Assembly (NCBI RefSeq): GCF_028372415.1
Contig: NC_092872.1
Location: 517,452,224-517,516,223, forward strand
Direction of reading: 5' to 3'
Source: Notamacropus eugenii
Taxonomy: Eukaryota > Chordata > Mammalia > Diprotodontia > Macropodidae
DNA length: 64,000 nt
Part shown: positions 24,600 to 36,189 of the stretch, piece after piece
Position numbering within the stretch: position 1 is the stretch's first letter
How the letters are laid out: every line of letters starts with the position of its first letter
The notes under the pieces: generated by a model
Databases searched by the model: none
What the model saw: the letters and a program-made list of their open reading frames with translations, nothing else
What the model was told of the DNA's origin: nothing
Translations under genes and position numbers: made by a program

Positions 24600-24895
24600 T
24601 GAATAATGAGGACTAAAGTTCTCCTAGATATATCCCCTTCACTCTCTCCCTCACCTTGGTGCAGTTATATGCCTGAAATTCCTCCATTATACACACTAAT
24701 GTTTTGAAGGCCTTTGTTAAAAATTACTTATTAATAGGGAAGATTGTTAGTTCTTAATACTCTGTCCAGGAGAGACAAGAGGTAATCTTGAAATACTCCT
24801 AGAGTTCTATAGTCCAGAGAGGGGAAGAGGTTGTGTAGTCACAGATATTGTTAATAATCTCCAATTTATCCTGTCTAGATCTTGTTTGTTACTGT
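24600..24895 (+). mobile_element. Probable L2 3' piece
   Basis: 'tctccaatttatcctgtcta' and 'cttgtttgttactgtgt' at 24858-24895 match the L2 3' pieces at 4515 and 15407. The part before 24850 is unassigned. Confidence 0.5.
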
Positions 24896-25558
24896 GTACA
24901 CTATTTTCCTGGTTCTGCTCACTTCATTTTGTATCAGTTCATGGTTTCCAGGTTTTTATGAGAGCATCCTACTTGTCATTTCTTATTGTACAGTAGTATT
25001 CCATCATAATCACATATCACAACTTGGCTGGTCAGTTCCCAGCTGATGGGCATTACCTCAATTTCCAATTCTTGGCCACCACAAAAAGGGACTCAATAAA
25101 TATTTTATACATATAAGCCATTTTCCTTCTTGGTTTTTATCTCTTTAGGATATTGCTGAGTCAAAGGGTATGCACATTTTTGTAGTCCTTTGGGCATAGT
25201 TCCAAATTGCTCTTCAGTATGATTGAATCAGTTACAACTCCACCAACAATGCATTAGGGTCTCAATTTTCCCACATCCCCTCCAACATTTGTCATTTTCC
25301 TTCCATATTAGCCAATTTGATAGATGTGGGTGGTATTTCAGAGTTGTTTTAATTTGCATTTCTCTAGGCAACAGTGATTTAAAACATTTTTTCATGTAAC
25401 TATAGAGAGGTTTGATTACTTTGTCTGAAAATTGCCTGTTACATCCTTTGACCATTTATCAATTGAGGAATGGCTCTTAGTTTTATAAATTTGATTCAGT
25501 TCTTTATATATTTGAGAAATGAAGCCTTTATCAGAGATATTTCTGTAAAAAATTTTTT
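24895..25558 (-). mobile_element. L1 ORF2 C-terminal fragment, antisense
   Basis: The frame at 25228-25455 reads YMKKCFKSLLPREMQIKTTL and CWRGCGKIETLMHCWWSC, matching human L1 ORF2 (HMKKCSSSLAIREMQIKTT; CWRGCGEIGTLLHCWWDC). Lower coordinates hold the end of ORF2 (reverse of WLNKL... near 25020-25080). It is joined on the left to an L2 end and on the right to the HAL1 copy. Confidence 0.9.
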
Positions 25559-25559
25559 T

Positions 25560-27430
25560 CACTGTTATGATTACTGTATATTTTCCTTCATCCTATTTTC
25601 ACACCCTGTATATCCTACTGTCTTTTACCCTATCCATCCTCAAATGTATTTTGCTTCTGACCACCACCTCCTCCAATTTGCCCTCTTTTCTAGCAGTGCC
25701 CTCTTTTCTTATCCCCTTCCCTTTCTACTTTTCTGTAGAGTAAGATAGATTTCTATACATACTTTAGGTCAATTATGATAAGAGTAAGGTTCAAGTGTTC
25801 CCACCTACTTCTCCCATCTTCCCCTTCACTGTAAAAGTTCTTTTGTACCTCTTTTATGTGAAATAATTTGCCCTATTCTATTTTTTCCTTCCCTCTTCTC
25901 CCAGTGCATTCCTCTTTCTCACCCCTTAATTTTAATTTTCTAGATATCATCTTTTCATATTCAACTCACATCCATGCCCTCTTTCTATGTATACACTTTC
26001 TAATTGCCCTAATAATTGAGAAGGTTCTTAGGAGTTAACAAGTATCATTTTCCCATGTAGGAATGTAAACAGTTTATCTTTATTTAACTCCTTTTGGTTT
26101 CTTTTTCCAGTTTACTTTCCTATACTTCTTTTGAATCTCTGTATTTGAAAGACAAATTTTCTATTCAGCTCTGGTCTTTTCATCAGAAATACTTTTCTGT
26201 TTCTTTAAATGTCCTCTGTTTCATTAAATGTGTCACCCTCCCCCCTCCCAGGTTAATACTCACTTTTGCAGGGTAGTGATTTTTGGTTGTAATTCTTACT
26301 CCTTTGCACTCTGAAATAATCATATTCCAAGCCGTCAAATTCTTTAATGCAGAAGCTGTTAAATCTTGTGTTATCCTGACTGGCTTCATGATACTTGCAT
26401 CATTTCTTTTTGGCTGCACAAAATATTTTCTCCTTGACCTGGGAGTTCTGAAACTTGGCTATCATATTCCTGAGAGTTTTCATTTTGGAATCTCTTTTAG
26501 GAGGTGATTGGTGGATTCTTTTTATTTCTATTTTATCCTCAGGTTCCAGGATATCAGGGAAGTTTTCCTTAATAATTTCTTGAAAGATGATATCTAGGCT
26601 CTCTTTTTGATCATGGCTTTCAGGTGGTTCAATAATTTTTTTTTTTTTTTGGTTCAATAATTCTTAAGTTATGTCTTCTGGGTCTATTTTCCAGGTCAGT
26701 TGTTTTGTCAACAAGATATTTCACATTTTCTTCTATTTTTTCATTCTTTTGATTTTGTTTTATTGCTTCTTGATGTCTCATGGAATTATTAACTTCTACT
26801 TGTCTGGTTCTAATTTTTAAAGAATTATTTTCTTCTTTAAGCTGTTGTTTCTCCTTTTTCTTTTGTTCAATTCTACTTTTTTAAAGAGTTTTTTTCTTCA
26901 GCAAATTTTTGTATATCTCTTTCCATTTGACCAAGTCTGCTTTTTAAGATATTCTTCTTTTCAGTGATTTTTGTATATTTTCTTCCATTTGACCAATTCT
27001 GATTTTTAAGGCATGCTTAAAAGCATTTTTATGCTTCTTTTACCATTTGGCCTATTCTGTTTTTCTTGAAGGTGTTATTTTCTCCAGTATTTTTTTATGC
27101 TTCCTTTAACAAGCTGTTAACTCTATTTTCATGATTTTCTTGTATCACTCTCACTTCTTTTCTCAGTTTTTCCCCAACCTCTATTATTTGAGTTTTAAAA
27201 TCCTTTTTGAGCTCTTCCAGGTATTCTTTTTGGGCCTGAGAACAATTCACATTCTTCTTTGAGGCTTTAGATATATCAGTTTTGACTTGGTTGTCTTTTT
27301 CTGAATTTGTGTTTTCAGCTTCCCTGTCACTGAATTAACTTTTTACTGTCAGGATCTTTTTTCATTGTTTTCTTATTATTCTAACCTGTTTCTTGACTTT
27401 TAGTTTTAAATTAAGCTTGGGCTCTGTTCC
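25560..27430 (-). mobile_element. Second HAL1-like element with ORF1, antisense, ends lost
   Basis: Parallels the HAL1 at 43540-46310: 3'UTR-like pyrimidine-rich DNA (25560-26100, matching 43960-44500), ORF1 C-terminal and RRM parts (26183-26660: EPPESHDQKESLDIIFQEII, IHQSPPKRDSKMKTLRN), then a coiled coil from about 26820 to 27120 with four 63-66-bp repeats in antisense, and an N-terminal region to about 27400 with the 'SEKDNQ / SKASKKN' type motif seen in reverse at 27250-27310. No ORF2 between ORF1 and 3'UTR. The 5'UTR and 3' terminus are missing. A 13-bp T run with its own duplication interrupts the ORF1 (separate entry). Confidence 0.78.
26638..26650 (-). mobile_element. Poly(A)-only insertion with 12-bp target duplication
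   Basis: GGTTCAATAATT occurs at 26626-26637 and again at 26651-26662, with only T residues between. The HAL1 copy at 43540 has a single version of the site (near 45024-45035) and no T run. This is what L1-type target-primed insertion of a bare A-tail would leave. Confidence 0.8.
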
Positions 27431-27479
27431 TTGGATGGAGCTTTAGGTTTTTTGTATAGTTGTTTTCAGAGCTAGTTCT

Positions 27480-28720
27480 CATTTGCACATGGTCATTTTA
27501 TATGATTAGACTGTGAATTCCTTTAGAGCATGGACTGTTTGGGGTCTTTCTTTGCACTGAGTTTAGGGCAGTACTTGGTAGGTGCTTAATGAATGCTTGT
27601 TAACTTGACTTGACTGAGAGTTCATCCAGATCCTGGAGTATGTGGGAAGCAAAAAGGTATTTAGAAAAGGGGAGAAAAAAGAGGTGTGAGAATTGACCTT
27701 GTTTACTTTTATTATTGTTATTGTTCAAGGATTAAGATACAGAATCATGACATCTTGGAACATCCAAGTTGGGTCCTAGTCCAAACTCACATCTAAATGT
27801 AGGAATCTTTTTCTTCAGTTTCCCTGATGGCTGGCCACCTAGCATCTATTTGCAAATCGATAGAAACAGAATGCTCACTACCTTCTAAGGCAACTAATTC
27901 CACTGTTAGCTCAAACTGTCCTTAAGTAAAAGCCTCTCTGGATCACCTCCCAAACTTGGCACATTCATGGATTTGCAGGGAATCCAAGGGAGTGACAACT
28001 CTTAGTGGTTCAAAGCGGTGCCTTGGGGGTATGTTTGCATTCCTAAAATTATAACTCATTAGCACCCATCAGTGCACTTTTTATTAATAGTCAGCCAGTA
28101 GATACAATTAGCACAAGGCAAAGGTGTGTATTAAATTAACACGTGAAGGATGGGGAAAGAATAAGGAATAAACATTATATAGTACCTAGCATGTGTTAAA
28201 TACTTTATAAATATTATGTCTCATTTGATATCTTCATATCATATATCCTCAACTATCCTCATATATCCTCATAACAACTTTTATAGGAAGGTGCTATTAT
28301 TATCTCAGTTTTACAGTTCAGTCAGTTGAGTCAAGCAGTGGTTAAGTGACTTACCCAGGATCACACAGTTAGGCAGAGTCTGAGGCTGGAGTTGAATTCA
28401 GATATTCTTCACTCCAGGTCTAACTCTCCACTTCTCTACCTAGCTGTCCAATAGCTACTAACCAATCTGCTTATAAACTTGAAATGTGCTATCTCACATT
28501 TATATTTACACAATGTCCATGGGAAGAGTGTGTACAGATTAGGAGCATACAGCTGTAGTGAGGCATACGCAGTGGAATTACATGTGGTCAAATTGACTTC
28601 AGTGCAACAGGGTTCTAATGTCTTTTCTCTTCTTATGGAGAATTTACAGTGTACTCTCCTGGTATCACATCTATTCTTCATGAGCTGCTCAGCTGGAATC
28701 CCCAAGTCTGTTCCTAAACT
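27480..28720. repeat. Old LINE/SINE mixture
   Basis: 27490-27610 (+) L2 3' end ('gactgtgaattcctttagag', 'cttggtaggtgcttaatgaa'). 27735-27945 (-) CR1/L3 ('gaatgctcactaccttctaa', 'gcaactaattccactgttag'). 28155-28450 (-) MIR with 'gtcatatcctca' repeats near 28230-28270. 27610-27735, 27945-28150 and 28455-28720 are unassigned. Confidence 0.7.
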
Positions 28721-28726
28721 CCCATG

Positions 28727-28968
28727 TTGTTGTTGTTTAGTTATCTTCAGTCGTGTCCAACTCTTTGTGACCCCATTTGGGGTTTTCTTGGCAAAGACAC
28801 TGGAGTGATTTGCCATTTCCTTTTCCAGCTCATTTTTCAGGAGAGGAAACTGAGGCAAACAGGGTTAAGTGACTTGCCCAGGGTCACACAGATAGTGTCT
28901 AATGCCAGTTCTGAACTCAGGTCTTCCTGACTTGAGGCTCAGCACTCTATCCATTGTATCACCTAGCT
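28727..28968 (-). repeat. Mar-1-like SINE, antisense
   Basis: 'ttgttgttgtttagttatct', 'gtccaactctttgtgacccc', 'tttggggttttcttggcaaa', 'ttccttttccagctcatttt', 'acttgcccagggtcacacag', 'actctatccattgtatc'. Short flank similarity CCCATG / TCCATG may be the target duplication. Confidence 0.9.
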
Positions 28969-28969
28969 T

Positions 28970-29510
28970 CCATGTGCTAGGCTCTATAATTTTCTCTTAT
29001 CTGTTGCCTAGAGTTGTGGTCCTTGAAACTGCTTTTCCTGCCTTGAGTCATTGCCTCTCTGTGTCTGTGTCTGATTGTAGAGTGTGTGCCTCTACTCCCT
29101 CAGCTGTGCATCAAAGTGAAAAACTCTTGAACTGCTGTATTGGTGTCTCCTTCTGACTGATGAGTTACAGATGCTAAATGCCATGGCTGATGGAGGAGAG
29201 CAGGGAAAGTCTCCTTTCTTTCTCCTCTCTGGTCAGGACCTGGGTCACACTCCACCAAGAAGCTCTCTAACCTGGATGCCCAAACTCACTGGAACTAATT
29301 TATTATGAATCTCTTTGGACTGTCCTTTAAAGGCCACTGTGGGTCATGGCCAATCTTTTCTCCAGTCAATGGTCCTTCTAATTCAATCAAAGAATTTATT
29401 TCCACTTTGTAAAGGAATCGTCCACCTCTTTACAATTCATTTAACATTTTTATTTTCTGTGATTATGTTCTGGACTGGGGAGTGGGAGAGGTTGTTAATT
29501 AAACACTGCT
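28970..29510. other. Unassigned intergenic DNA
   Basis: No recognised repeat or gene over 540 bases. Open frames (28902-29156, 29315-29551) resemble no family. Confidence 0.4.
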
Positions 29511-30050
29511 GTTCTTCCTTTTTGAAGAGGATTGATGACATCACAGGGTGATGTCTATATTCAATTGTGAATTGGATTTAAATGAGGCAGAGTTGCACGA
29601 TGTTGTCAACCTCACTCTCTCTTACAGAGTCATCAAAGTCTAGTGGCAGAACAAAAGACAGGATAACTGGTGATGAACCAGGATGCACTGGGTGACCTTG
29701 GCTTCTTTGATGTCTGACCAAGTTTTCAGCACTCCATAGCACCAGGTTTAGCCACTTTCATGGCCATTGGAACAAACTGTTCTCATCTGCTCATCTGTTT
29801 GGGTAAATCTTTACATGCTTGGGCTAGACACCCCATTAACTCACCAACAGGCTTAAGGCCTGTTGGTTACCCTTAACCTGGTTGAGCCTGTCCGTTGAGA
29901 CAACTGAGGTGTGGGTACTGTGCATGCTACAGCTTCTCGGAGCCACAGGTGAGAGCTGGGTGGACACCAAAGGTGGATGAGCAGCCCTGAAAAGGTCTTG
30001 GCAGCCCTCTCACCAGAGATGCAAATCCTCCTTGAACACCCCATACACCC
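29510..30050 (-). repeat. Long WSINE-like SINE relative, antisense
   Basis: 29515-29700 is the reverse of the WSINE-like 3' body ('gaagaggattgatgacatca', 'gtgaattggatttaaatgag', 'caacctcactctctc'). The continuation to about 30045 ('cttctttgatgtctgaccaa', 'gttttcagcactccatagca') is a consistent extension that I cannot name; it may be a related longer SINE or an adjacent element. Confidence 0.55.
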
Positions 30051-30560
30051 CCGATTAAAGGCTACACTTATATAAACTCAAACCAAAATCTCCCTCGATG
30101 TTGCTTCTCCACCCCCATCCCCCACCCTTGGCTCTGGTTTTGCCCTCTGGTTTGCCTTCACATGGAGCAAGGCTATTTCCTCTTTTCAGGGAATCAAGAG
30201 TCTTCCTGCTAGACTAGGAGCTGGTCTCTTTTAGCACTGAAGTTTACTACAGGACAGGGATTTATTCTTTTGCTTCTGGTAGGAATGAAAAATTTCTCAA
30301 ATTTCTCTGTGATGAGGAAATAGGAACCAGACATCACGTCCCCTGTCTTCTGGAAGATAGATTCCATCTGCCTTTCCTTTCAGAGGATTATAGAGGAGAG
30401 ACAGGAGGGAGGAAAGTTCTTTTTTCTTAACCCTTCTCCCTAGGTTTTCTTGACCTTGTGTGACCATGGGAAATCACTTACCTAGTCCTCAGTTTCCTCA
30501 TTCATAAAATGAAGGACTTAGATGATCTCTGAGGTTTAATCTATCTATAAATCCTATAAC

Positions 30561-30798
30561 AGGGCAACTACGTGGCGAAGTGGATAGAGGACCAGAGTTG
30601 GAGTCAGGAAGACCTGAGTTCAAATCCAACTTCAGATACTTACTGGCTATATGACCCTGGGCAAGTCACTTAACCTTGTTTGCCTCAGTTTCCTCATCAG
30701 TAAAATGAGCTGGAGAAGAAAATGGCACTCCAGTATCTCTGCCAAGAAAACCCAAATGGAGTCATGAAGAGTCAGACATGACTGAAACAACTGAACAG
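30561..30798 (+). repeat. Mar-1-like SINE with 9-bp target duplication
   Basis: Complete copy: 'agggcaactacgtggcgaag', 'gacctgagttcaaatccaac', 'tatatgaccctgggcaagtc', 'tgagctggagaagaaaatgg', 'tctgccaagaaaacccaaat', 'gagtcagacatgactg'. AAATCCTAT flanks it at 30549-30557 and 30802-30810. It interrupts the MIR-like SINE tail at 30455-30560. Confidence 0.9.
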
Positions 30799-30927
30799 CA
30801 AAAATCCTATGATATTGCCCTATCCCTTCATTTTTTTCTTCCTACCTCCATGAGCTTCTCATTTTCAAACTAGAGTGGTTATGACCCTGGGCTCTCTGAG
30901 TCTTTTGCTAGCCTCTGGTAGATCAAT

Positions 30928-32160
30928 CAATCAATTAACAAGTATTTATTAAACATCTACTATATGCCATATACTGCATATAGTATGGAGCTTACATTCT
31001 AATGGAAGAGAAAATGTACTCATATATAAGTATATACAAAGTTGGTAAGATACAACCTTGTGGGGGAAGATATCAATAGCTGGGGGGACCAGAAAAGGCC
31101 TCATGAAGCAGGTGATTCTGGGACTGAGTTTTGAAGAAAACTAGGAATTCTAAGAGGTGAAAAGAAGGGAATGCATGAGGTTCAGTCAAAGCAAAGGCAT
31201 AGAGATAAGAGAGGGTGGGCTGTGTGAGGAATAAGGTTAGTTTACCATAAGGACCATATGGACCACCATATAGAAGATCCACCTCATGGATCACAGAGTG
31301 TGTGAAAGAGTGTCATGTGCAATAAGGTTGGAAAGGTTGGTTGGGGGCAAACAGGGGAGTTTTGAGTACAAGCCCAGTCAGTGATAGATCTGGGCCTCTT
31401 AGGCCCATCCCAGATAAGTATGGAGTGGAGATGTTCATTACCAAGGGATTGTTGGTCATCAGGGAATTGATGTTTTGGGTCAGTCACTCACAAATAATAA
31501 CTCCCATTTCTCAATAGTTTTAAGGTTTATAAAACACTTTCCTTATGTAATGGAGTGACTAGCCAGTGAGTGCCCAGTCCTTGGAGCATGCTCAGATTTG
31601 CCCTTCCTGGTGGGTTATACAAATCATCTACAGATATCCTTTGCCTGGTTCTAATCTAACTTTTGGAGGCTTGGTGAATCAGAAAGGGGTGCCACACTTA
31701 CAAAAACCCAGTGATGTAGGTAGTATGTGTACTATTATCTTCCTTTTATAGATAAGGAGACTGTAACTCAGAAAGACGTTAAGTCACAGTTATTAAGTGG
31801 CAGTGCCTGGATTTGAACCCAAATTTTCTGCTTCCCAGAATAGCACCCTATTTACTACATTGTGCTGGCTCTGATTTGTGGAAGATGGTACTTACGTGGG
31901 ATGTGGAGGAGGGGTTGGGAATCATTATTGGTGAAGGGACCTCCCATACAGACGAAATCATGGATTTTTGGAAAGTGCAAATCGGTGGAGGTACAGAGAG
32001 TTATGAAATCAAAGAAAATAAGGGCCCCCAATCAATGGTGCCAAGGCCATCACGGATTTAGAGCCAGAAGGGCCCTTAGAAAACACCTGGCCTAAATGAC
32101 TCATTTTATAGAGGAGTAAACCAAGACCTGAAGAGGTCAAACAACTTGCCTAAATTCACA
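30928..32160 (-). mobile_element. L2 LINE (antisense) followed by MIR pieces
   Basis: 30928-31480 is L2: 'aacaagtatttattaaacat', 'ggagcttacattctaatgga', 'aaggcctcatgaagcaggtg', 'gggaatgcatgaggttca'. 31495-31860 (-) is MIR with an internal unrelated stretch. 31870-32040 is unassigned. 32040-32160 (-) is a MIR core. Confidence 0.75.
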
Positions 32161-32161
32161 C

Positions 32162-32385
32162 TGGTTGACGCAGTGGATAGAGCACTGGGTCTATCTTAGG
32201 TCAAATCAGGTATGAGATACTTACTAACTGGGTGACCCTGAGAAAGTTACAACCCCTATTGCCTCAGCTCCTCATTTGTAAAATGAGAACACACTGGAGA
32301 AGGAAATGGCAAATCACTCCAGTATCTTTGCCAAGAAAACCCCAAATGAGGTTATGAAGAGTTGGACATGACTGAAAAACAATTG
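32162..32385 (+). repeat. Mar-1-like SINE
   Basis: 'gacgcagtggatagagcact', 'ctgggtgaccctgagaaagt', 'cacactggagaaggaaatgg', 'ccagtatctttgccaagaaa', 'gagttggacatgactg'. It interrupts an antisense MIR (32040-32160). Confidence 0.85.
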
Positions 32386-32399
32386 GATAGCAAGAAGTA

Positions 32400-33160
32400 A
32401 ATACATGTGTGTTTTTATCCACATTGAGGCAAATTTTAGGATGAGCCAGCAGTAGAGGAGGCATAATTTTGAAGTCCAGAAGGTCAGAACGGGGCTGGGT
32501 GGGAAATTATCAATTCATTCAAGAATTGTGAACAAAGTACTATATGAGGTCTGAGGAGAAAGGTCATTACTAAGCAGGGGAATCAGAAAAGGCTTCCCAG
32601 AGGTGAGATTTTTGTTGAAATGAGAATCATCTGGTGTCATAATGACAGGTGCAAGCAGAAGTTCAGGTGGAGAATTCATGGGTTCATCGATTTAGAGCTG
32701 AGAAAAGACTTTAAAGGCCTTCTAGGCAACAAACATTTCTTAAGTGCCTGCTATGGGCCAGGCCCATGCTAATGCAAAAAGGAAAGATAATACCTACCTT
32801 CAAGAAGCTTACTGTCTAACTGGGAAAGGCAATTCACAAAAGGAAGCTAGAAAAGGTGGGGAAGATGCAGAGGACACACTACTGGGGGCATGATGTTTCT
32901 GGAGTCCAAACAAAGCAAAGCAGTTGATGGAAAATGAAGAGTTGTTGGGAACATTCTGAGCGCTCTCTAAAAGAAGGCTTTGAGAGGAGTTTATTGCTTC
33001 ATCCTCCAGCTCTCTAATCAGAGGAGAGAGGCAACTTGAGGCTGCTGAAGCAGCATGGGATATTAAAGCTGAATCAATCTCCTTGAGTATGAGATTTCAG
33101 GTGATAAGCTTATCCCCAAGGGAAGCACGATCTTGAAATCAAGCTGAGTAGCTGATGGGG
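32400..33160 (-). mobile_element. L2 fragments and unassigned DNA
   Basis: 32520-32690 and 32725-32960 read as antisense L2 ('aaaggcttcccagaggtgag'; 'ttcttaagtgcctgctatgg', 'caagaagcttactgtctaac'). 32960-33160 is unassigned. Confidence 0.6.
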
Positions 33161-34760
33161 AATGAAATTCCGTTTCCTCATTTTACAGATGAGGAGACTG
33201 AAACTCGAAGGATTACAAATGACTTGCTCATAGTCACACACTAAATGTTAGAAGCAGTATTCAAACCCAGCTCTTCCTCAATCCAGGCCAGTACTTTAAT
33301 CACTGTACCACATTGCTTCTCAAGAATACTGGTATCTTGGAGAGACTAGACTGAGTCCAGGGAAGATGTTGATGTGAGTGTTTCTTTCTCTTGGAGGTCA
33401 GTTGGGGTTTAAGTGACTTGCCCAGGGTCTGAAGCCAGATTTGAACTCAGGTTCTCTTGACTCCAGGGTTGGTGCTCTATCTGTTGCACTATGTAGCTGC
33501 CCCCAATGTGAGTATTTCTAATTTGCTTGACAGGAACCTACCTCCCTGTGCTAGAATTAGGTGACTTCCCTGTCAGCCTCAGTTTGAGTATCGTTTGCCT
33601 GTTATCATGCAATGTGGTGCAAAGGGAAGAAGACTCAGCTGGAAGCCAGGAGGCTTGGGGCTCTTCTGGTCCTGTCTCCATTACTGGTCCATTCCATCAC
33701 CCGCCATGACTTTATATGTCACCTGACTTCTCAAATAAAAACAGGCCAAAGAGGACATTAGAGCTGCATGGGACCTTGGAGATTATCTAACAAACCTTTC
33801 ATAAGATGAAAAAGAGTCAGCTGCCCATGAGGCAGGCAACTGCTGGATAGAGCACTGGGCTTGGAGTCAGGAAGACCCAAGTTCGAATCCAGTCTGACTC
33901 TTACAAGACAGATGACTAGGAAAGTCACTTTGCCTCTGTTTGCTTCAGTTTCCTCACCTGTGAAATAGGGATAATAATAGCCCCTACCCTCCCAGTGTTT
34001 TTGTCAGGATCAAGTGAGATAATGTTTGTAAAAATGCTTGGCACATAGAAGGCACTCTTATAAATGCTTGTTCCCTTCCCAAAGTCACAGAAGCAGTTGT
34101 GAGACAGCCTGTGATTCTCTCACACCTGGAGCTGGATATGAGATTTGAAAATGAATTTAGAACCTAGAACCTCAGGGCTCAGAGGGTCCTTGGAGGATGT
34201 CCAATCTGATCCTCTCGTTTTGCAGATGAAGAAGCTAGCTGAATTCTAGAGAAAGGACGTGCCTAAGGTCACACAGCCTCCTACTTTAGGGAGACCAAGA
34301 TGTCTTTATCTTCAGAGCAGTGTTTTGTCCACTATACCGCTGATAAGCCTGTCTGAATCCTGCCTCGGCCATTCACTACCAACCTGACATTTGTAGAGCA
34401 ATTGAAAGTTTCTAAAGTCCTTTATGTATATTTGATCTCATCTGATCCTAGTAATCACACTATGACTTATTGTTGTGTCTATTTTGCAGATGACGAAACT
34501 GAGACAGAGAGAAGTTAAGTGACTTTTTCCATTATCTTATAGCCATTACTTGTGGTAGGCAGGATGAAAAACTCAGATCTTCCCTTCTCCAAGCCCAAGA
34601 TCCCACTCCTTATACTACATTGTTTTAAGGCAAATCATTTTATCTCTCTAGCCCACCCTCAGTTTCCTTATCTATAAAACGGGGGAGAAAGGAGAAAGGG
34701 GGTGGTGGAAGGAAGTTTAGACTAAATGATCTCTAAGGTTCATTTCTTCCCTGAATCAGT
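33160..34760. repeat. Field of MIR and related SINEs
   Basis: 33165-33330 (-) MIR; 33395-33510 (-) MIR head ending 'ctatctgttgcactatg'; 33835-34080 (+) tRNA-derived SINE, nearly full, ending 'cactcttataaatgcttg'; 34150-34345 (-) MIR; 34375-34630 (-) MIR with 'tttgatctcatctgatccta'; 34635-34760 (+) SINE tail. 33510-33835 is unassigned. Confidence 0.75.
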
Positions 34761-34769
34761 GCTGTTTAA

Positions 34770-35185
34770 TGTTCCTTCTGTGAGTCTGATTTTTTTGGGA
34801 AATTTCCAGAGGGAAAGTTACCAGCAGCTCAGGGAGAGGCGAAGGGTGCACGATGACCTCTTTCTGCAATGCGTACTATCAAGCAGGGTCACCGCTGACT
34901 TAACCCTCCTTCGCTGGCAGGGCGGCCAACAGCCTGTCCTGGAACAGAAATGCCTAAGGGCCTGCATCACTCTTTCCATCCCAAAGTGCCAAGGCTGCCG
35001 TCATGGGGCTGTTGGGGTCCACTCTGCTCAGAGACTATGGACAGAAAAGATTTGTGCTGAGGATGCTGAGATGTGGCTGTCCCCCTCCTCTGGGGCCCTT
35101 CTGCTTGGGCAGACCAGAATTGTGAGAGGGCAAAGGTCAGGAATCGAAGACTGACCAGGGACAGAGGTCAATCCTGGCAACTAGA
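34770..35185 (+). other. Repeat-free, moderately GC-rich island with a 142-codon open frame
   Basis: Between flanking SINE pieces, this stretch matches no transposon I recognise. It is more GC-rich than its surroundings. A + frame at 34726-35154 stays open for 142 codons, but its first 20 codons lie in a SINE tail, and the protein (Arg/Gln-rich, then Cys-rich) resembles nothing I know. A T-rich run followed by 'gggaaatttccag' at 34790-34811 could act as a splice acceptor. Could be unique conserved non-coding DNA, a lncRNA exon or chance. Confidence 0.35.
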
Positions 35186-35378
35186 GTCATGTCAGTTATA
35201 AAATTGTAGGTTCTAGAGATGGAAGAGACCTCAGAGGCCATCCAGAAGAATTCCCTCATTTTATAGATGGGACAACTGAGACCCAGGAAGAGAAAATGAT
35301 TTCCCAAGATTAGTCAATGAAACAAAAAGCGTTTATTAAATGACTACTATTTGCAAAACACTCTGCTAGGTGCTGGGG

Positions 35379-35616
35379 CATGTAGGTAGTGAAGTGAGTA
35401 GAGGGCTAGACCTGGAAACAGGAAGACTCATCTTCCTGAGTTCAAATCTGATCTCAGATACTTAGTAGCTATGTAACCCTCTTTGCCTCAGTTTCTTCAT
35501 CTGTAAAATAAGCTGGAGAAGGAAATGGCAGACCACTCTAGTGTTTCTGTCAAGAAAAATCCAAATAGGGTCACAGAAAGTAGGACATGACTGAAAAATG
35601 ACTGAAATTGAATACC
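35379..35616 (+). repeat. Mar-1-like SINE with target duplication
   Basis: Diverged copy ('catgtaggtagtgaagtgag', 'ctgagttcaaatctgatctc', 'gctggagaaggaaatggc', 'gacatgactgaaaaatgact'). The L2 piece GGTGCTGGGG occurs at its left edge (35369-35378) and again just right of it (35619-35628), consistent with a duplicated target of about 10 bp. Confidence 0.85.
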
Positions 35617-35774
35617 AGGTGCTGGGGATAAAAGTACAAAGAATGAAGCAGTCCCTATCTGCTGGGAGCTTACATTCTAATGGGCATGACAAGAAGTACG
35701 TATAAATATATACATAGACATAGATATATAAAATAAAAATGAAGTAAATACATACATACATGTAGACATATATG

Positions 35775-36026
35775 TTTGTTGTTCATTTATTTCACTTGTG
35801 TCCAATTCTTAGTTACCCCATTTCACGTTTTTTTTTTGTCAAGTATACTGGAGTGATTTGCTGTTTTCTTCTCTAACTCATTTTACAGATGAGGAAACTG
35901 AGGCAAACAGGGTTAACTGACTTGGCCAGGGTCACACAGCTAGGAAGTGTCTGAGGCCAGATTGGAACTCGGGAAGATGAGTCTTCCTGGCTCCAGACCT
36001 AGCACTCTATCCACTGCACCAGACAG
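35775..36026 (-). repeat. Mar-1-like SINE, antisense
   Basis: 'gttgttcatttatttcactt', 'ctggagtgatttgctg', 'gatgaggaaactgaggcaaa', 'gccagggtcacacagctagg', 'ctctatccactgcaccag'. Inserted in the L2 in opposite orientation to the SINE at 35379. Confidence 0.88.
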
Positions 36027-36189
36027 ATAAAGTACATACATACATACATATACACATGCATATATACAAAGTAGTGTAATACAAGGTGGTTTGGGAGGAA
36101 GGATACTGGCAATCTGGAGGATTCAGAAGAGCTTCATGGAGAAAAAGACACCTGAACTGTGTCTTAAAGGGAAAGAGAATTTGAGGCAG

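Noticed and set aside
28436-28858. 140-codon minus frame
   Set aside because: Half of it is a Mar-1 SINE; the rest is unremarkable intergenic DNA.
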